Positions 25,423 through 34,212 of a DNA stretch of 64,000 bases are shown here, piece by piece. The stretch's first letter is position 1, and each line of letters opens with the position of its first letter. Below the pieces are notes generated by a model. It saw only the letters and a list, made by a program, of their open reading frames with translations, was not told where the DNA came from and did no database searches. The translations under genes were made by a program, and so were the position numbers. Source of the DNA: Agrococcus sp. ARC_14 (GTDB taxonomy: Bacteria > Actinomycetota > Actinomycetes > Actinomycetales > Microbacteriaceae); assembly GCF_022436485.1 (NCBI RefSeq), contig NZ_JAKUDO010000001.1, positions 2,170,001 to 2,234,000 of the forward strand, read 5' to 3'.

Positions 25423-27216
25423 TCACCCGAAGGTGAACGAGTACGCCTCGACGCCCGCAGGCACCGTCACCTCGATCGTGCCCTGCTGCGACGCGTCGGC
25501 CAGCAGCAGCCGGTACGACCTCGGCGTGCCGCTCACCTCGAGCTCGACCCGCTCCCCGTCGACATCGGCGACCACCGTGCCTGAGCCCGCCAGCACCATC
25601 CGCACCTCTTGCCCTCGGTACTCCAGACGGATGCTCGCCGCATCCTCGCGGGGCGTCACGAACTGCGTCTCGAGCTGCCAGGCGCCGTCGAGCGCGAACG
25701 AATCCTGCGGCTGCTCCGCGGGGTACGAGAACGCCTCGGTCTGCGTCGAGTAGCGCTCCTCGCCGCCGAAGTTCTGCACCTTCGTCGTGCCGAGGTACGA
25801 CTCGGGCGTGATGTCGGCGTTCACCGGGGTGTCGTCGGCCGTCTCGGTGACCGCTGGCAGCTCGACGCCGGGGTTCGCCTGCTCGAGCAGCTCGCGGAGC
25901 ATCTGCTCGCCCTCTGCGTACTGCCCCTCGCCGAAGTGCACGTTGCGCACGGTGCCCTCCGCGTCGATCAGGTAGCGGGCGGGCCAGTAGGCGTTGCGGT
26001 AGTTCGTCCAGGTGGAGAGCGAATTGTCGATCGCGACCGGGTACTCGATGCCGAGCGCCGCTGCCCCATCGACGACGTTCTGGGGCTCCTTCTCGAACGC
26101 GTACTCGGGGCTGTGCACGCCGATCACCTGCAGCCCCGCATCCGCGTACGCGTCGTGCCAGGCGTTCATGTGCGGGGTCGAGCGCTGGCAGTTGATGCAC
26201 GAGTAGGCCCAGAAGTCGATCAGCACGACCTGGCCGCGCAGGCTCTCGAGGTCGATGGGCTCGTTGCCGGGGGTGTTGAACCACGACTCGATGCCGCGGA
26301 TGCTGGGCGCGGTGCCGCACTCCTGCAGCTCGGTCGCGCCCGGGTCGCACAGGTCGAGATCTGCGTTCTCCTCGTTCTCGAGGCCACCGATCGAGATGGC
26401 TTCCTGCACCTCCTCGTTGCCTGCGATGGCGCCCTGGATGGCGGATGTGTAGTCGGGCACGAGGCGCTGCAGTCGCGCCGGCAGGTCGAAGACCAGGCCG
26501 AGCGCGAGCAGGATCATGAGCGCGCCGGAGACGATGCGGATCACGCCCTGGCGCTTGCGGAAGGCGGCGATGCGCTCTGCGAGACCGCGGCCGGCGAGCG
26601 CGAAGAACAGCAGCGGCAGGGCCGCGCCGATCGCGAAGGAGACGGTGAGCACGACGGTGTCGGGGCCGATCTGGCCGGTGGAGCCGGCGACCGTGATCGC
26701 GGCGAGCACGGGGCCGGCGCACGGCACGTAGACGGCGCCGAGGGCCAGGCCGAGCGGGAAGCCCTGCAGCTTGCCCGACTTCTGGCTCGCGTTCTGCAGG
26801 AACGGCAGGCGCTCGAACGGCTTCTCCAGCAGGTGCTGGATCCTGGGCACGATGAGGCCGATGCCGATGAGCGTCAGCACGATGATGCCCGCCCACCGCA
26901 GCACATCCTGCGGGAGGCCGAGCAGGCTCAGCACCAGGCTGCCGGCGAGGGTCATGAGCGTGAAGCTGACGACGATGCCGGCGATCACGAGATAGGGGCG
27001 CCAGCGCGAGATGGTCCGCACGGGCGGCGCCTGCGTCCTGGTGGCGGTGGCCACGCCGCCGGCCCCGCCCTCCTCGGCCTCGGCCGACGCATCCGCCGGC
27101 TTCTCTCCGCGAGCTGACTGCATGCCCCCGGAGAAGAGGATGACCGGAAGCACCGGGATGATGCATGGCGAGATGCCGGTGATGAATCCACCGAGCAATC
27201 CGATGAGCGCGAGCAT
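25423..27216 (-). CDS. dipZ: DipZ-type fused CcdA-thioredoxin protein
   Basis: A 597-residue redox protein. The CcdA membrane domain (residues 1-260) has its two reactive cysteines in [12 protein letters not shown] and YVPCAGPVL. An extracytoplasmic TlpA/thioredoxin domain follows with WAYSCINC (CxxC). A C-terminal beta domain (about 460-597) is typical of DipZ. It should pass electrons from the cytoplasm to exported thiol proteins. The ATG at 27216 has AGGAGG upstream. A SigK-type promoter precedes it, and it is divergent from a fasciclin lipoprotein, echoing mpt83-dipZ-mpt70 in M. tuberculosis. Confidence 0.92.
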   Translation of the reverse strand: MLALIGLLGGFITGISPCIIPVLPVILFSGGMQSARGEKPADASAEAEEGGAGGVATATRTQAPPVRTISRWRPYLVIAGIVVSFTLMTLAGSLVLSLLGLPQDVLRWAGIIVLTLIGIGLIVPRIQHLLEKPFERLPFLQNASQKSGKLQGFPLGLALGAVYVPCAGPVLAAITVAGSTGQIGPDTVVLTVSFAIGAALPLLFFALAGRGLAERIAAFRKRQGVIRIVSGALMILLALGLVFDLPARLQRLVPDYTSAIQGAIAGNEEVQEAISIGGLENEENADLDLCDPGATELQECGTAPSIRGIESWFNTPGNEPIDLESLRGQVVLIDFWAYSCINCQRSTPHMNAWHDAYADAGLQVIGVHSPEYAFEKEPQNVVDGAAALGIEYPVAIDNSLSTWTNYRNAYWPARYLIDAEGTVRNVHFGEGQYAEGEQMLRELLEQANPGVELPAVTETADDTPVNADITPESYLGTTKVQNFGGEERYSTQTEAFSYPAEQPQDSFALDGAWQLETQFVTPREDAASIRLEYRGQEVRMVLAGSGTVVADVDGERVELEVSGTPRSYRLLLADASQQGTIEVTVPAGVEAYSFTFG

Positions 27217-27241
27217 GGCGCCTCCTAGGCAGGTTGCTCAT

Positions 27242-27269
27242 GGTTCGTCGCCGAGGCCGCGCCGGATGG
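27242..27269 (-). promoter_or_regulatory. Putative SigK-type promoter of dipZ
   Basis: On the reverse strand CCATCC (27264-27269) and CGAACC (27242-27247) are separated by 16 bases. The -35 is identical to the mycobacterial SigK -35. The expected start of transcription is near 27235, leaving a leader of about 20 bases with AGGAGG before the dipZ ATG. Confidence 0.75.
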
Positions 27270-27294
27270 TTCTTCCGAGTCGGCAGAACGTCTG

Positions 27295-27322
27295 CAATCC
27301 GCAGTGATGTGGGCTCCGAACG
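27295..27322 (+). promoter_or_regulatory. Putative SigK-type promoter of the fasciclin lipoprotein gene
   Basis: CAATCC (27295-27300) and CGAACG (27317-27322) are separated by 16 bases, the same spacing as at the sigma gene and at dipZ. Transcription should begin near 27328, giving a leader of about 46 bases that carries AAGGAG. Confidence 0.72.
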
Positions 27323-27374
27323 ACCTGCAACACCGACTCGCAGGGTCGGGAACAACCAGGGAAGGAGAGCAGCG

Positions 27375-28049
27375 ATGCTCACCAAGAAGAACCACACGAT
27401 GGCAGGGCTCGTGCTTGTCGGAGTGGCCTCGCTCGCTCTCGTCGGCTGCTCGATGGGCACCGCGCCTGCTGAGTCGCCGGCCGAAGAGCCCACCGGCATG
27501 TCGCAGGAGCCGATGGAGACCGACGCCGCCATGGACCCGGCGTACGACAACCTCGTCGGCGCAGGCTGCGCGATGTACGACGAGCAGGTGCCGGATGGCG
27601 CGGGCTCGATCGTCGGCATGTCGCAGGACCCGGTCGCTGTCGCGGCTTCCAACAACCCGATCCTCACGACGCTCGTCGCGGCAGTGTCGGGCCAGCTGAA
27701 CCCCGATGTCGACCTGGTCGACACACTGAACGGTGACGAGTTCACCGTCTTCGCTCCGGTCGACGACGCCTTCGCGGCGCTGCCCGCCGAGACCGTCGAG
27801 CTGCTCGGCACGCCGGAAGGCGCCGAGACGCTCAGCACGGTGCTCACCTACCACGTGGTCCCCGGCCAGATCGCTCCTGACGCGATCGTCGGCGAGCACA
27901 CCACGGTGCAGAGCGAGGACCTCGAGGTCACCGGGTCCGGCGACGAGCTGATGGTCAACGGCGCGACCGTCATCTGCGGCGGCGTGCAGACCGCCAACGC
28001 AACGGTCTACCTGATCGACACGGTGCTGATGCCGCCGTCGATGGGCTGA
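27375..28049 (+). CDS. Fasciclin-domain lipoprotein, MPT70/MPT83-like
   Basis: A 224-residue exported protein. The signal peptide ends in the lipobox LVGC, so it should be anchored on the outer face of the membrane. A Met/Glu-rich linker leads to one fasciclin (FAS1) domain with [15 protein letters not shown] and [13 protein letters not shown]. The closing [23 protein letters not shown] segment carries the second of two Cys that could form a disulfide (the other is in [11 protein letters not shown]). The ATG at 27375 has AAGGAG 7 bases upstream; an open frame upstream is noncoding. M. tuberculosis relatives are SigK targets. Confidence 0.9.
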   Translation: MLTKKNHTMAGLVLVGVASLALVGCSMGTAPAESPAEEPTGMSQEPMETDAAMDPAYDNLVGAGCAMYDEQVPDGAGSIVGMSQDPVAVAASNNPILTTLVAAVSGQLNPDVDLVDTLNGDEFTVFAPVDDAFAALPAETVELLGTPEGAETLSTVLTYHVVPGQIAPDAIVGEHTTVQSEDLEVTGSGDELMVNGATVICGGVQTANATVYLIDTVLMPPSMG

Positions 28050-28063
28050 TCGACACATCCAGC

Positions 28064-28093
28064 AGCGGGCCGGTCCTTCGGAGCCGGCCCGCT
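28064..28093 (+). terminator. Terminator after the fasciclin gene
   Basis: AGCGGGCCGG (28064-28073) pairs with CCGGCCCGCT (28084-28093). Outer bases CGACAC and GTGTCG can extend the stem. It lies 14 bases after the stop codon. Confidence 0.75.
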
Positions 28094-28114
28094 TCGTCGT
28101 GTCGACCGATGCGG

Positions 28115-28132
28115 AACTGAACGCGTTCAGTT
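28115..28132. promoter_or_regulatory. Operator palindrome for the TetR-family regulator
   Basis: AACTGAACGCGTTCAGTT is a perfect 18-bp palindrome ending on the first base of the TATTCT -10 element (28132-28137) of the TetR gene. TetR-family proteins often bind such TGAACG..CGTTCA sites, so autorepression is likely. No second copy was seen in the window. Confidence 0.8.
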
Positions 28133-28143
28133 ATTCTGAGCGC

Positions 28144-28833
28144 ATGACTCCGGATGACGGATCCACCAAGGGCGCTCGCACCGCCGCTCGAGTGCGCGAG
28201 ATCGCCTTCGAGGCGCTGCGAGCGGACGGCTGGCGCGCGACCACCATGCGCGGCATCGCCGATCGGGCTGGCGTCTCGCCGGGCACGATCTATCTCTCGA
28301 TGCCCTCCAAGGAGCATCTGCTGCTGGCGCTCTACGACGACACGGTGGCGCGCATCGAGGCGCGAGCCACCGAGGCGATCGGCGACGTTCGCCCGTTCGC
28401 CGACCGACTCGGCTCCGCGCTCGAGATCGCACTGGATGAGATCGCGCCGTTCCACCGCGTCGCGACCGAGGCCATCGGTCAGGCGATCACCGCCGACTCC
28501 CCCGTCAGCCCCTTTGGCGAGACATCGCGAGCGTCGCGTGAGCGAATGCTCGGGCTGTTCGCCGCGGTCGTGGATGGATCCGACCTCATTGCCGACCGCC
28601 AGTTGCGGCAGGCGCTGCCAGAGCTGCTGTGGGGACTGCTCATGGCGGGGATGCTCGCCTGGACGAACGACCGCAGCCGCGAGCAGCGCCGCACGAGAGC
28701 ACTGGTCGCCCAAGCCGTGCCGATGCTCGATCGCGCGATCCGGATCACCGCCGTGCCGCTGCTGCGCTCGCAGGTGCGCGACCTGCTTGCCCTCGCGGTC
28801 GCGGTGAGGGAGCTCTCCGATGACGATGCGTGA
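28144..28833 (+). CDS. TetR-family transcriptional regulator
   Basis: A 229-residue repressor. The N-terminal helix-turn-helix is ARVREIAFEALRADGWRATTMRGIADRAGVSPGTIYLSMPSKEHLL (about residues 14-60). The ligand domain is divergent. The ATG at 28144 has TATTCT exactly 6 bases upstream, so the mRNA is probably leaderless; the ORF start at 28099 lies upstream of the promoter and is not used. The operator palindrome before it indicates autoregulation, and the next gene overlaps it by 14 bases. Confidence 0.9.
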   Translation: MTPDDGSTKGARTAARVREIAFEALRADGWRATTMRGIADRAGVSPGTIYLSMPSKEHLLLALYDDTVARIEARATEAIGDVRPFADRLGSALEIALDEIAPFHRVATEAIGQAITADSPVSPFGETSRASRERMLGLFAAVVDGSDLIADRQLRQALPELLWGLLMAGMLAWTNDRSREQRRTRALVAQAVPMLDRAIRITAVPLLRSQVRDLLALAVAVRELSDDDA

Positions 28834-29317
28834 TCGATCCCCTCTGCCGCCGCAATCGGCCGGGCAGTCGCATTCGCCGCGCGAGCGCCACGGCCGGCAC
28901 GACCCTGCGAAGCACGAGTGGACGGCAGGCGACATCAAGTTCGGCTGGCTGGTCGGGGCCAGCGTCGTGCTCGCAGGCTCGCTCGTGATCGGCGTCATCA
29001 TGTGGGGGTCCGCGGCGCTCATGGGCGTCTTTGGCGGCGTGCTCCTGGGCCTGCCGATGCTCACGCTCTACGGCGTACCGGTCGCCATCGCGGCAGCGAG
29101 CGCACTTCGTCGCGTGAACAGCGAGGCAATCCATCTGCTCGTATTTGCCGCCCTCGGGGCGATCGGTGGTGGCATCACGGCGCTGCTCGCGCAGGGCATC
29201 GTCGCCGGATGGGCGCTGGCGCCGTCAACGGTCATCCTCGGCGCCACGACTGCGGTGATCGCTCGGGCGGTGGCGCATGACACTGCCTCGCGCACGCGCG
29301 GCAGCGGGAACCTCTAG
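28820..29317 (+). CDS. Membrane protein of unknown function
   Basis: A 165-residue protein whose start overlaps the end of the TetR gene, so both are cotranscribed. A polar, His/Arg-rich N-terminus (about 40 residues) is followed by four hydrophobic segments, such as FGWLVGASVVLAGSLVIGVIMWG and ALGAIGGGITALLAQGIVAG. No family is recognised. The link to the regulator suggests it is controlled by the same operator, perhaps as a transport or sensing partner. Confidence 0.7.
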   Translation: MTMRDRSPLPPQSAGQSHSPRERHGRHDPAKHEWTAGDIKFGWLVGASVVLAGSLVIGVIMWGSAALMGVFGGVLLGLPMLTLYGVPVAIAAASALRRVNSEAIHLLVFAALGAIGGGITALLAQGIVAGWALAPSTVILGATTAVIARAVAHDTASRTRGSGNL

Positions 29318-30726
29318 AGCGTCCGCTCGCGGATCATCCGCGACAGCTCCCGCCCAGAGTCCTTGACCGTGCGCTCCTGCGTGTCGTAGTCGACCCGCAC
29401 GATGCCGAATCGCTTGTGATAGCCCCACGCCCACTCGTAGTTGTCGAGCAGCGACCAGTACATGTAGCCCTTGACCGGCACGCCCGCGTCGATGGCGTCG
29501 AGCACGGCTCCGACGTGTCCGCGCAGGAACTCGACGCGCTCGGCATCGTGGATCCGTGCCTCCCCTGTGGACGCATCCGTCACCTCGTCGTCGTCGTAGG
29601 CCGCGCCGTTCTCGGTCACCCAGAGCTCGATGCCCTGCGACCGCGTGTACTGCTCGTGCAGGCGCCGCAGCAGCGCCGAGAGGCCGGCAGGGTTGACCTC
29701 CCAGCCCATCGAGGTCGTCGGCACCTCGCGCGGATGCACGTGGACGCCCTCGGCGGCCGGGTACGGGCTCGCGATCGGCCGGTCGGTGGGCGCGTCGTTG
29801 AGAACGGGCGCCTCTGGCACCGAGAACGAGACGATGTCGTCGTGGTAGTAGTTCACGCCGAGCACGTCGATGGGCGCGGAGATGATCGCGAGGTCGCCCG
29901 GCTGCACCACGGCGTCGAGGCCAAGGTGGCCGACGTCGGCGAGCAGCGACTCGGGGTAGGCGCCGAGCGTGATCGGCTCGATGAAGAAACGGTTGTACTG
30001 GTCGTCGAGGCGGCGGGCGGCATCTCGATCGGATGCGCTCGTCGGGTCGAGCGGTTCGGCCGGCTGGAAGTTGAGGGTGATGCCGATGCGCTCGGCGCCG
30101 GCGTCGCGCAGCGCCGTCACCGCCATGCCGTGCGCGAGCAGCAGGTGGTGCGCCGCCTGCAGGCCGGCCTCGACGCTCTGCCTGCCTGGCGCATGGGCGC
30201 CCGCTGTGTACGAGAGGAACGACGAGCACCACGGCTCGTTCATGGTCGTCCAGTTGGTGACACGGTCGCCGAGCTTCTCGTGCACCGCGAGCGCGTAGTC
30301 GACGAAGCGGCTCGCGGTGTCGCGGTTGGTCCAGCCACCGGCATCCTCGAGCGCCTGCGGCAGATCCCAGTGGTAGAGCGTCAGCCACGGCAGGATGTCT
30401 GCCGCCTGCAGCTCGTCGACGAGCCGCGAGTAGAAGTCGAGCCCCTTCGCGTTCGGCGCGCCGCCGTCCGGGGAGACGCGCGCCCAGCTGGTCGAGAAGC
30501 GATAGGTCTGCAGGCCGAGCTCGCGCATCAGCGCGACGTCCTGCGGCATGCGGTGGTAGTGATCGCATGCGACATCGCCGTTGTGGGCGTCGATCACGGC
30601 GCCCGGCACCCGCGAGAAGGTGTCCCAGATGCTGGGGCGACGGCCGTCCTCGGCCGCTGCGCCCTCGATCTGGTAGGCGGCGGTCGCGCCGCCGAGGATG
30701 AGGTCTGTGGGGATGCTTCGCTGCAC
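29314..30726 (-). CDS. Beta-glucosidase, glycoside hydrolase family 1
   Basis: A 470-residue cytoplasmic enzyme that releases glucose from beta-glucosides such as cellobiose. The GH1 start LILGGATAAYQIEGA, the acid/base Glu in NWTTMNEPW and the nucleophile Glu in LWVTENGAAY are all present. The GTG at 30726 (protein VQRSIPTDLILGG) was chosen because TACGCT lies exactly 6 bases upstream, giving a leaderless mRNA; a start 28 codons upstream lacks support. The gene is convergent with the membrane-protein gene, overlapping it by 4 bases. Confidence 0.93.
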   Translation of the reverse strand: MQRSIPTDLILGGATAAYQIEGAAAEDGRRPSIWDTFSRVPGAVIDAHNGDVACDHYHRMPQDVALMRELGLQTYRFSTSWARVSPDGGAPNAKGLDFYSRLVDELQAADILPWLTLYHWDLPQALEDAGGWTNRDTASRFVDYALAVHEKLGDRVTNWTTMNEPWCSSFLSYTAGAHAPGRQSVEAGLQAAHHLLLAHGMAVTALRDAGAERIGITLNFQPAEPLDPTSASDRDAARRLDDQYNRFFIEPITLGAYPESLLADVGHLGLDAVVQPGDLAIISAPIDVLGVNYYHDDIVSFSVPEAPVLNDAPTDRPIASPYPAAEGVHVHPREVPTTSMGWEVNPAGLSALLRRLHEQYTRSQGIELWVTENGAAYDDDEVTDASTGEARIHDAERVEFLRGHVGAVLDAIDAGVPVKGYMYWSLLDNYEWAWGYHKRFGIVRVDYDTQERTVKDSGRELSRMIRERTL

Positions 30727-30820
30727 GTCACGAGCGTAGCCCGCGCCGCGTCGGGTGCGAGTCGGCGGCGCGGATGCGGTAGATTCGTGCAGTCCCGCCG
30801 ATTGCGTCAAGGCGGGGCGC

Positions 30821-30891
30821 GCGGGCGTAGCTCAATGGTAGAGCCTCAGTCTTCCAAACTGATTACGCGGGTTCGATTCCCGTCGCCCGCT
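30821..30891 (+). tRNA. tRNA-Gly (anticodon TCC)
   Basis: Acceptor GCGGGCG pairs with CGCCCGC; the anticodon stem CAGT/ACTG region encloses CTTCCAA, anticodon TCC. GGTTCGATTCC forms the T-arm. The sequence after the discriminator T is CCC, so CCA is not encoded. Confidence 0.96.
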
Positions 30892-30940
30892 CCCCATCCA
30901 TCGCCGTCGGCATGTCAGTGGCTCATGATGTGATGCACGC

Positions 30941-32386
30941 ATGGACGGACGCGAGGTCGACGGCGAGGAGTACATCGCTGCGGTCCGTGCCGGCGCGCTC
31001 GACCCGTACGGGCACTCGGCGGATGCGCTGCAGGAGCAGCTGGACGAGTTCGATGCCGAGTGGGCCGCGCGCATCGCGGCGATGACGGCCGAGCAGGTCG
31101 CCGCCGGCATCCAGCCGCCCCCGCTGCCGAAGCCGTCCGAGACCGCGGCCCAGACGCGGCTTCGCCTCGATGAGGAGTTCGTCGGCCACGTGCGGGCGAT
31201 GGAGGCGCAGTCGAGCCGCATCGAAGGGACACGCCGGGCCTTGCTCGCCGAGCACATGCAGCGCGCCATCGACGCCGCCGGCGACGCGGGCGCGAACCTG
31301 CAGGAGCTCGCTTCGATGGTGGCGGTCGAGCTCGGCTTCACGACCGGCGGCATGGTGCGCCGCATGACCGATGCGTGGACGATCGTCACCGAGCTGCCCG
31401 CCGCGCACGAGGCGGCCGCAGACGGCAGGATCACGACCGCGCACCTGCGGATCATCGAGCAGCAGACCCGGGCGCTGCGCATCGACGCCGCGGTCGACGC
31501 CCAGCAGCGGGTGGCGGTGGTCGACGCATTGGTCGAGGTCGCCGAGCGGCACTCGACGAGTCAGCTGCAGTCGAAGGCGAAGAAGATCGTCAACGACGCC
31601 CTGACCGAGCCCCTGCAGCTGCGGCATGACACCGCCAGGCAGCGGCGGAAGGTCGAGCTGTTCGACGCCGGTGACGGCATGGGCGACCTCGTCGTGCGCG
31701 GGCCCGTCCTCGAGCTCACCGCGGCCTACGACCGGCTCACGCAAGCAGCCCGGAAGAAGCCGAAGGACGACCCGCGCACCTTCGACCAGTTCCGCACCGA
31801 CGCGCTGCTGGAGCTGCTGCTCTCGGGTGTCGTTCCCGAAGATCTGCATGGCGTCTCCCCGATCCGGGCGCACGTCTCGATCATGATCCCCGCGACCGCG
31901 CTGCTCCACGACCGCGAAGAGCAAGACCAGGCCATGCGGTCGCTGACGTTCCCCGCGGCGCTCGACGGCCGGGTGCTGGTCGACCGTGACACCGCCCGCC
32001 GCATCGCCTCCGACACCGCGACCTGGGAGCGGCTCTTCACCGACCCCGTCACCGGCGTGGCCGTCACGGTCGACTACCGCCGACCCACCGCCGCGCAGCG
32101 CAGATGGTTGCAGGCACGGGACGGCCGATGTCGCGGCCCAGGCTGCGATCAGCCGGTGCTGCGATCGGAGGTCGACCACACGAAGGACTACGCCGGCGGC
32201 GGCGCCACGAGCCTCGACAACCTCGGCCACCTCTGCAGATCCGACCACCACCGCATCAAGCACGGCAGTCGGTGGCAGGTCGAACAGCTGCCCGCTGGGG
32301 TGCTGCGCTGGACATCGCCCATCGGGCAGGTCATCGAGAACGCGCCAGAGCCGGTCGGCCCGATCTTCACCGACACCCCGTTCTGA
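30941..32386 (+). CDS. DUF222 and HNH endonuclease-domain protein
   Basis: A 481-residue protein with a long helical DUF222 (13E12-like) region and a C-terminal HNH nuclease domain: CRGPGCDQPVLRSEVDHTKDYAGGGATSLDNLGHLCRSDHHRIKHG, which has the zinc Cys pairs and the HNH catalytic His residues. This family is expanded in many actinobacterial genomes; its role is not settled (nuclease, mobile or defence-related). It stands 49 bases after tRNA-Gly. Confidence 0.88.
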   Translation: MDGREVDGEEYIAAVRAGALDPYGHSADALQEQLDEFDAEWAARIAAMTAEQVAAGIQPPPLPKPSETAAQTRLRLDEEFVGHVRAMEAQSSRIEGTRRALLAEHMQRAIDAAGDAGANLQELASMVAVELGFTTGGMVRRMTDAWTIVTELPAAHEAAADGRITTAHLRIIEQQTRALRIDAAVDAQQRVAVVDALVEVAERHSTSQLQSKAKKIVNDALTEPLQLRHDTARQRRKVELFDAGDGMGDLVVRGPVLELTAAYDRLTQAARKKPKDDPRTFDQFRTDALLELLLSGVVPEDLHGVSPIRAHVSIMIPATALLHDREEQDQAMRSLTFPAALDGRVLVDRDTARRIASDTATWERLFTDPVTGVAVTVDYRRPTAAQRRWLQARDGRCRGPGCDQPVLRSEVDHTKDYAGGGATSLDNLGHLCRSDHHRIKHGSRWQVEQLPAGVLRWTSPIGQVIENAPEPVGPIFTDTPF

Positions 32387-32445
32387 CCGAGCTCGGCGCC
32401 GTGCGCTCATCGTTCCTCACAGCGACTGCCGATAGCGTGCATGTC

Positions 32446-33096
32446 GTGCCCAGGATCGTCACTCGTCAGCGCGGCCGCGGCTCCAACCGGCTCGGCGCCG
32501 TCCTCGTCAGCGCAGTGGCGCTCTCGCTCGCTGCCTGCGTCGCCATGCCGCCGACCAGTCCGCAGGATCCGTCGATCCCGACGACCCCTGCACCGGTGTT
32601 CACCGACCTGGCGCCCGCGCCGACCACCAACGGCCCCACAGAGCCGCCCGTGCCGACGACCGACCCGGGCGAGTTCGCCTACGGCGACACTGTCACGATC
32701 CACACCGATCGCGGCTCCACCTGGGAGATCACCGCGATCGACTCGGTCGACCCTGCCGACAGCCTCGCAGCGCAGACCGGCTCCGCGCCGCGCGCCGGCG
32801 AGCGCTTCGTCGTGCTCAACCTCGAGATCACCAACGTCGGCGTCATCACGACGCATCCGATGCATGACATGACCTTCGGCTACCAGCCCGACGGCGGCCC
32901 GATGTCGGACCAGAACTCCGCATCCGTCGCCGCCGCGCCGAACGACCTCGGCTACATCTGGGAGTTCGCGCCCGGCGACAGCCACGTGACGCAGGTGATC
33001 GTGTCGATCCGCGAGGACGCCGCCTCGACGGGCTCGTGGGTCATCAGCCCCACGCAGAGCACGCAGGACGCCTCGCGGCTCTACCGCTGGCGCTGA
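32446..33096 (+). CDS. Lipoprotein with DUF4352-like domain
   Basis: A 216-residue exported protein. The signal peptide ends in the lipobox LAAC, followed by a Thr/Pro-rich spacer of about 60 residues. The C-terminal beta-sandwich (TVTIHTDRGSTWEITAIDSVDP, then ERFVVLNLEITNVG) resembles DUF4352/telomeric-repeat-like immunoglobulin-fold domains. The GTG at 32446 was chosen because TAGCGT lies 7 bases upstream (leaderless); the longer open frame begins inside the HNH gene. Function unknown. Confidence 0.75.
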   Translation: MPRIVTRQRGRGSNRLGAVLVSAVALSLAACVAMPPTSPQDPSIPTTPAPVFTDLAPAPTTNGPTEPPVPTTDPGEFAYGDTVTIHTDRGSTWEITAIDSVDPADSLAAQTGSAPRAGERFVVLNLEITNVGVITTHPMHDMTFGYQPDGGPMSDQNSASVAAAPNDLGYIWEFAPGDSHVTQVIVSIREDAASTGSWVISPTQSTQDASRLYRWR

Positions 33097-33101
33097 TCGC
33101 C

Positions 33102-33148
33102 GGCCTCGTGACGCGCGCGGCTCCGCCGAGCGCTTCTCGGACAGCGGG
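33102..33148. repeat. Intergenic GC-rich palindromic repeat, copy 3
   Basis: CGGCCTCGTGACGCGCG at the left and GCGCTTCTCGGACAGCGGG at the right flank a short GC core. It is a decayed relative of the other copies and lies between the convergent lipoprotein and Nei-type genes. Confidence 0.5.
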
Positions 33149-33159
33149 TGACCTGCTCC

Positions 33160-34182
33160 CTACAGCTGGCAGCCGGGGCACCAGTAGAGCTTGCGGCCCT
33201 GCATCGTCTCGAGCGCGACGGCCGTGCCGCAGCGCCGGCACGGCATCCCCTCGCGCTTGTAGACCCAGTGGCGATCGGCCCGATTGGCGAGCGCGGCCTC
33301 GCGCTTCGCGCCCCGCAGCCCGTCGATCGTGAGCATCTGACCCGTCTCGACGCCGATGCGCAGCAGCTTCACCCAGTCGCGCCACAGGCCCCGCAGCTCG
33401 TCGCTCGTGAGCTGACTGCCGGGGCGGTGCGGGTCGATGCGCGCACGGAACAGCAGCTCGGCGCGGTAGACGTTGCCGATGCCGGCGACGACCGTCTGAT
33501 CCATGAGCAGCTGCCCGATGGCCTGCCCGGATCGCGCCGCTCGCGCTACGAAGCGCTCCTCGGCGTGCTTGCGCGACTCGGTGGGCGCCTCCGGGTCGGG
33601 CCCGAGCCGCTCTGCCAGCGCGCGCACCTGAGCCTCGTCGAGCACCTCGCAGACCGTTGGCCCGCGCAGATCGGCGACCGATGAGTCGGTGAGGATGCGC
33701 ACGCGCACCTGACCGACCGGGTCCGGCGGGAAGGTCGCGGCCTCGCTCGCCGTCTCGTGCTCGCCGGCACGCAGCCGGGCGAGCCTCGGAGCGCCGATCG
33801 ATGCGATGGAATCCTCGTGCTCGCCGTCGACGCCTGCCGCGGCCGGCTGCGTGCCGCGCATGCCCGTCTGCCCCATACGGGCGGCGCCCACCGCCGCTCT
33901 GGCGGCGAGGATGGTGGGGTCGACCGAGATGGCGCCCGCGAAGTCCCAGGCGCCATAGATGCCGAGGTGCACGTGCAGCACGCGCTCCGGCGCCGCCGCC
34001 GTGCCGCCGAAGCCCAGCAGCAGGTGCTTGCCGATCGCCTCTGACGACGTGATCTCGTGGCCGTCGAGCTCGGCGGCGCCGACCTCGAAGCGTCCCTGGG
34101 GGCTGGAGACCGTGGCCGTGCGACCGACGAAGTTCGTGGCGAACTGCCGCGCGATGCGATGGACGGAGTGGCCCTCAGGCAT
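33160..34182 (-). CDS. Fpg/Nei-family DNA glycosylase (endonuclease VIII-like)
   Basis: A 340-residue base-excision repair enzyme. The catalytic Pro2-Glu3 is in MPEGHSVHR, a Nei-like start. The conserved Lys is in IGKHLLLGF, the helix-two-turn-helix has QTVVAGIGNVYRAELLF, and the C-terminal zinc finger has CRRC and CPGC around QGRKLYW. It is longer than typical family members (about 270 residues) because of an insertion near residues 105-150. It acts on oxidised bases. Confidence 0.92.
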   Translation of the reverse strand: MPEGHSVHRIARQFATNFVGRTATVSSPQGRFEVGAAELDGHEITSSEAIGKHLLLGFGGTAAAPERVLHVHLGIYGAWDFAGAISVDPTILAARAAVGAARMGQTGMRGTQPAAAGVDGEHEDSIASIGAPRLARLRAGEHETASEAATFPPDPVGQVRVRILTDSSVADLRGPTVCEVLDEAQVRALAERLGPDPEAPTESRKHAEERFVARAARSGQAIGQLLMDQTVVAGIGNVYRAELLFRARIDPHRPGSQLTSDELRGLWRDWVKLLRIGVETGQMLTIDGLRGAKREAALANRADRHWVYKREGMPCRRCGTAVALETMQGRKLYWCPGCQL

Positions 34183-34212
34183 GCGATGCCCCTGGCCGCG
34201 GCGACTGCGGCA

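Noticed and set aside
25146..25436. ORF with GATGFEPATSRPQSGHSSQAEL
   Set aside because: This is the well-known false protein made by reading across a tRNA gene; tRNA-Pro occupies 25147-25224 on the other strand.
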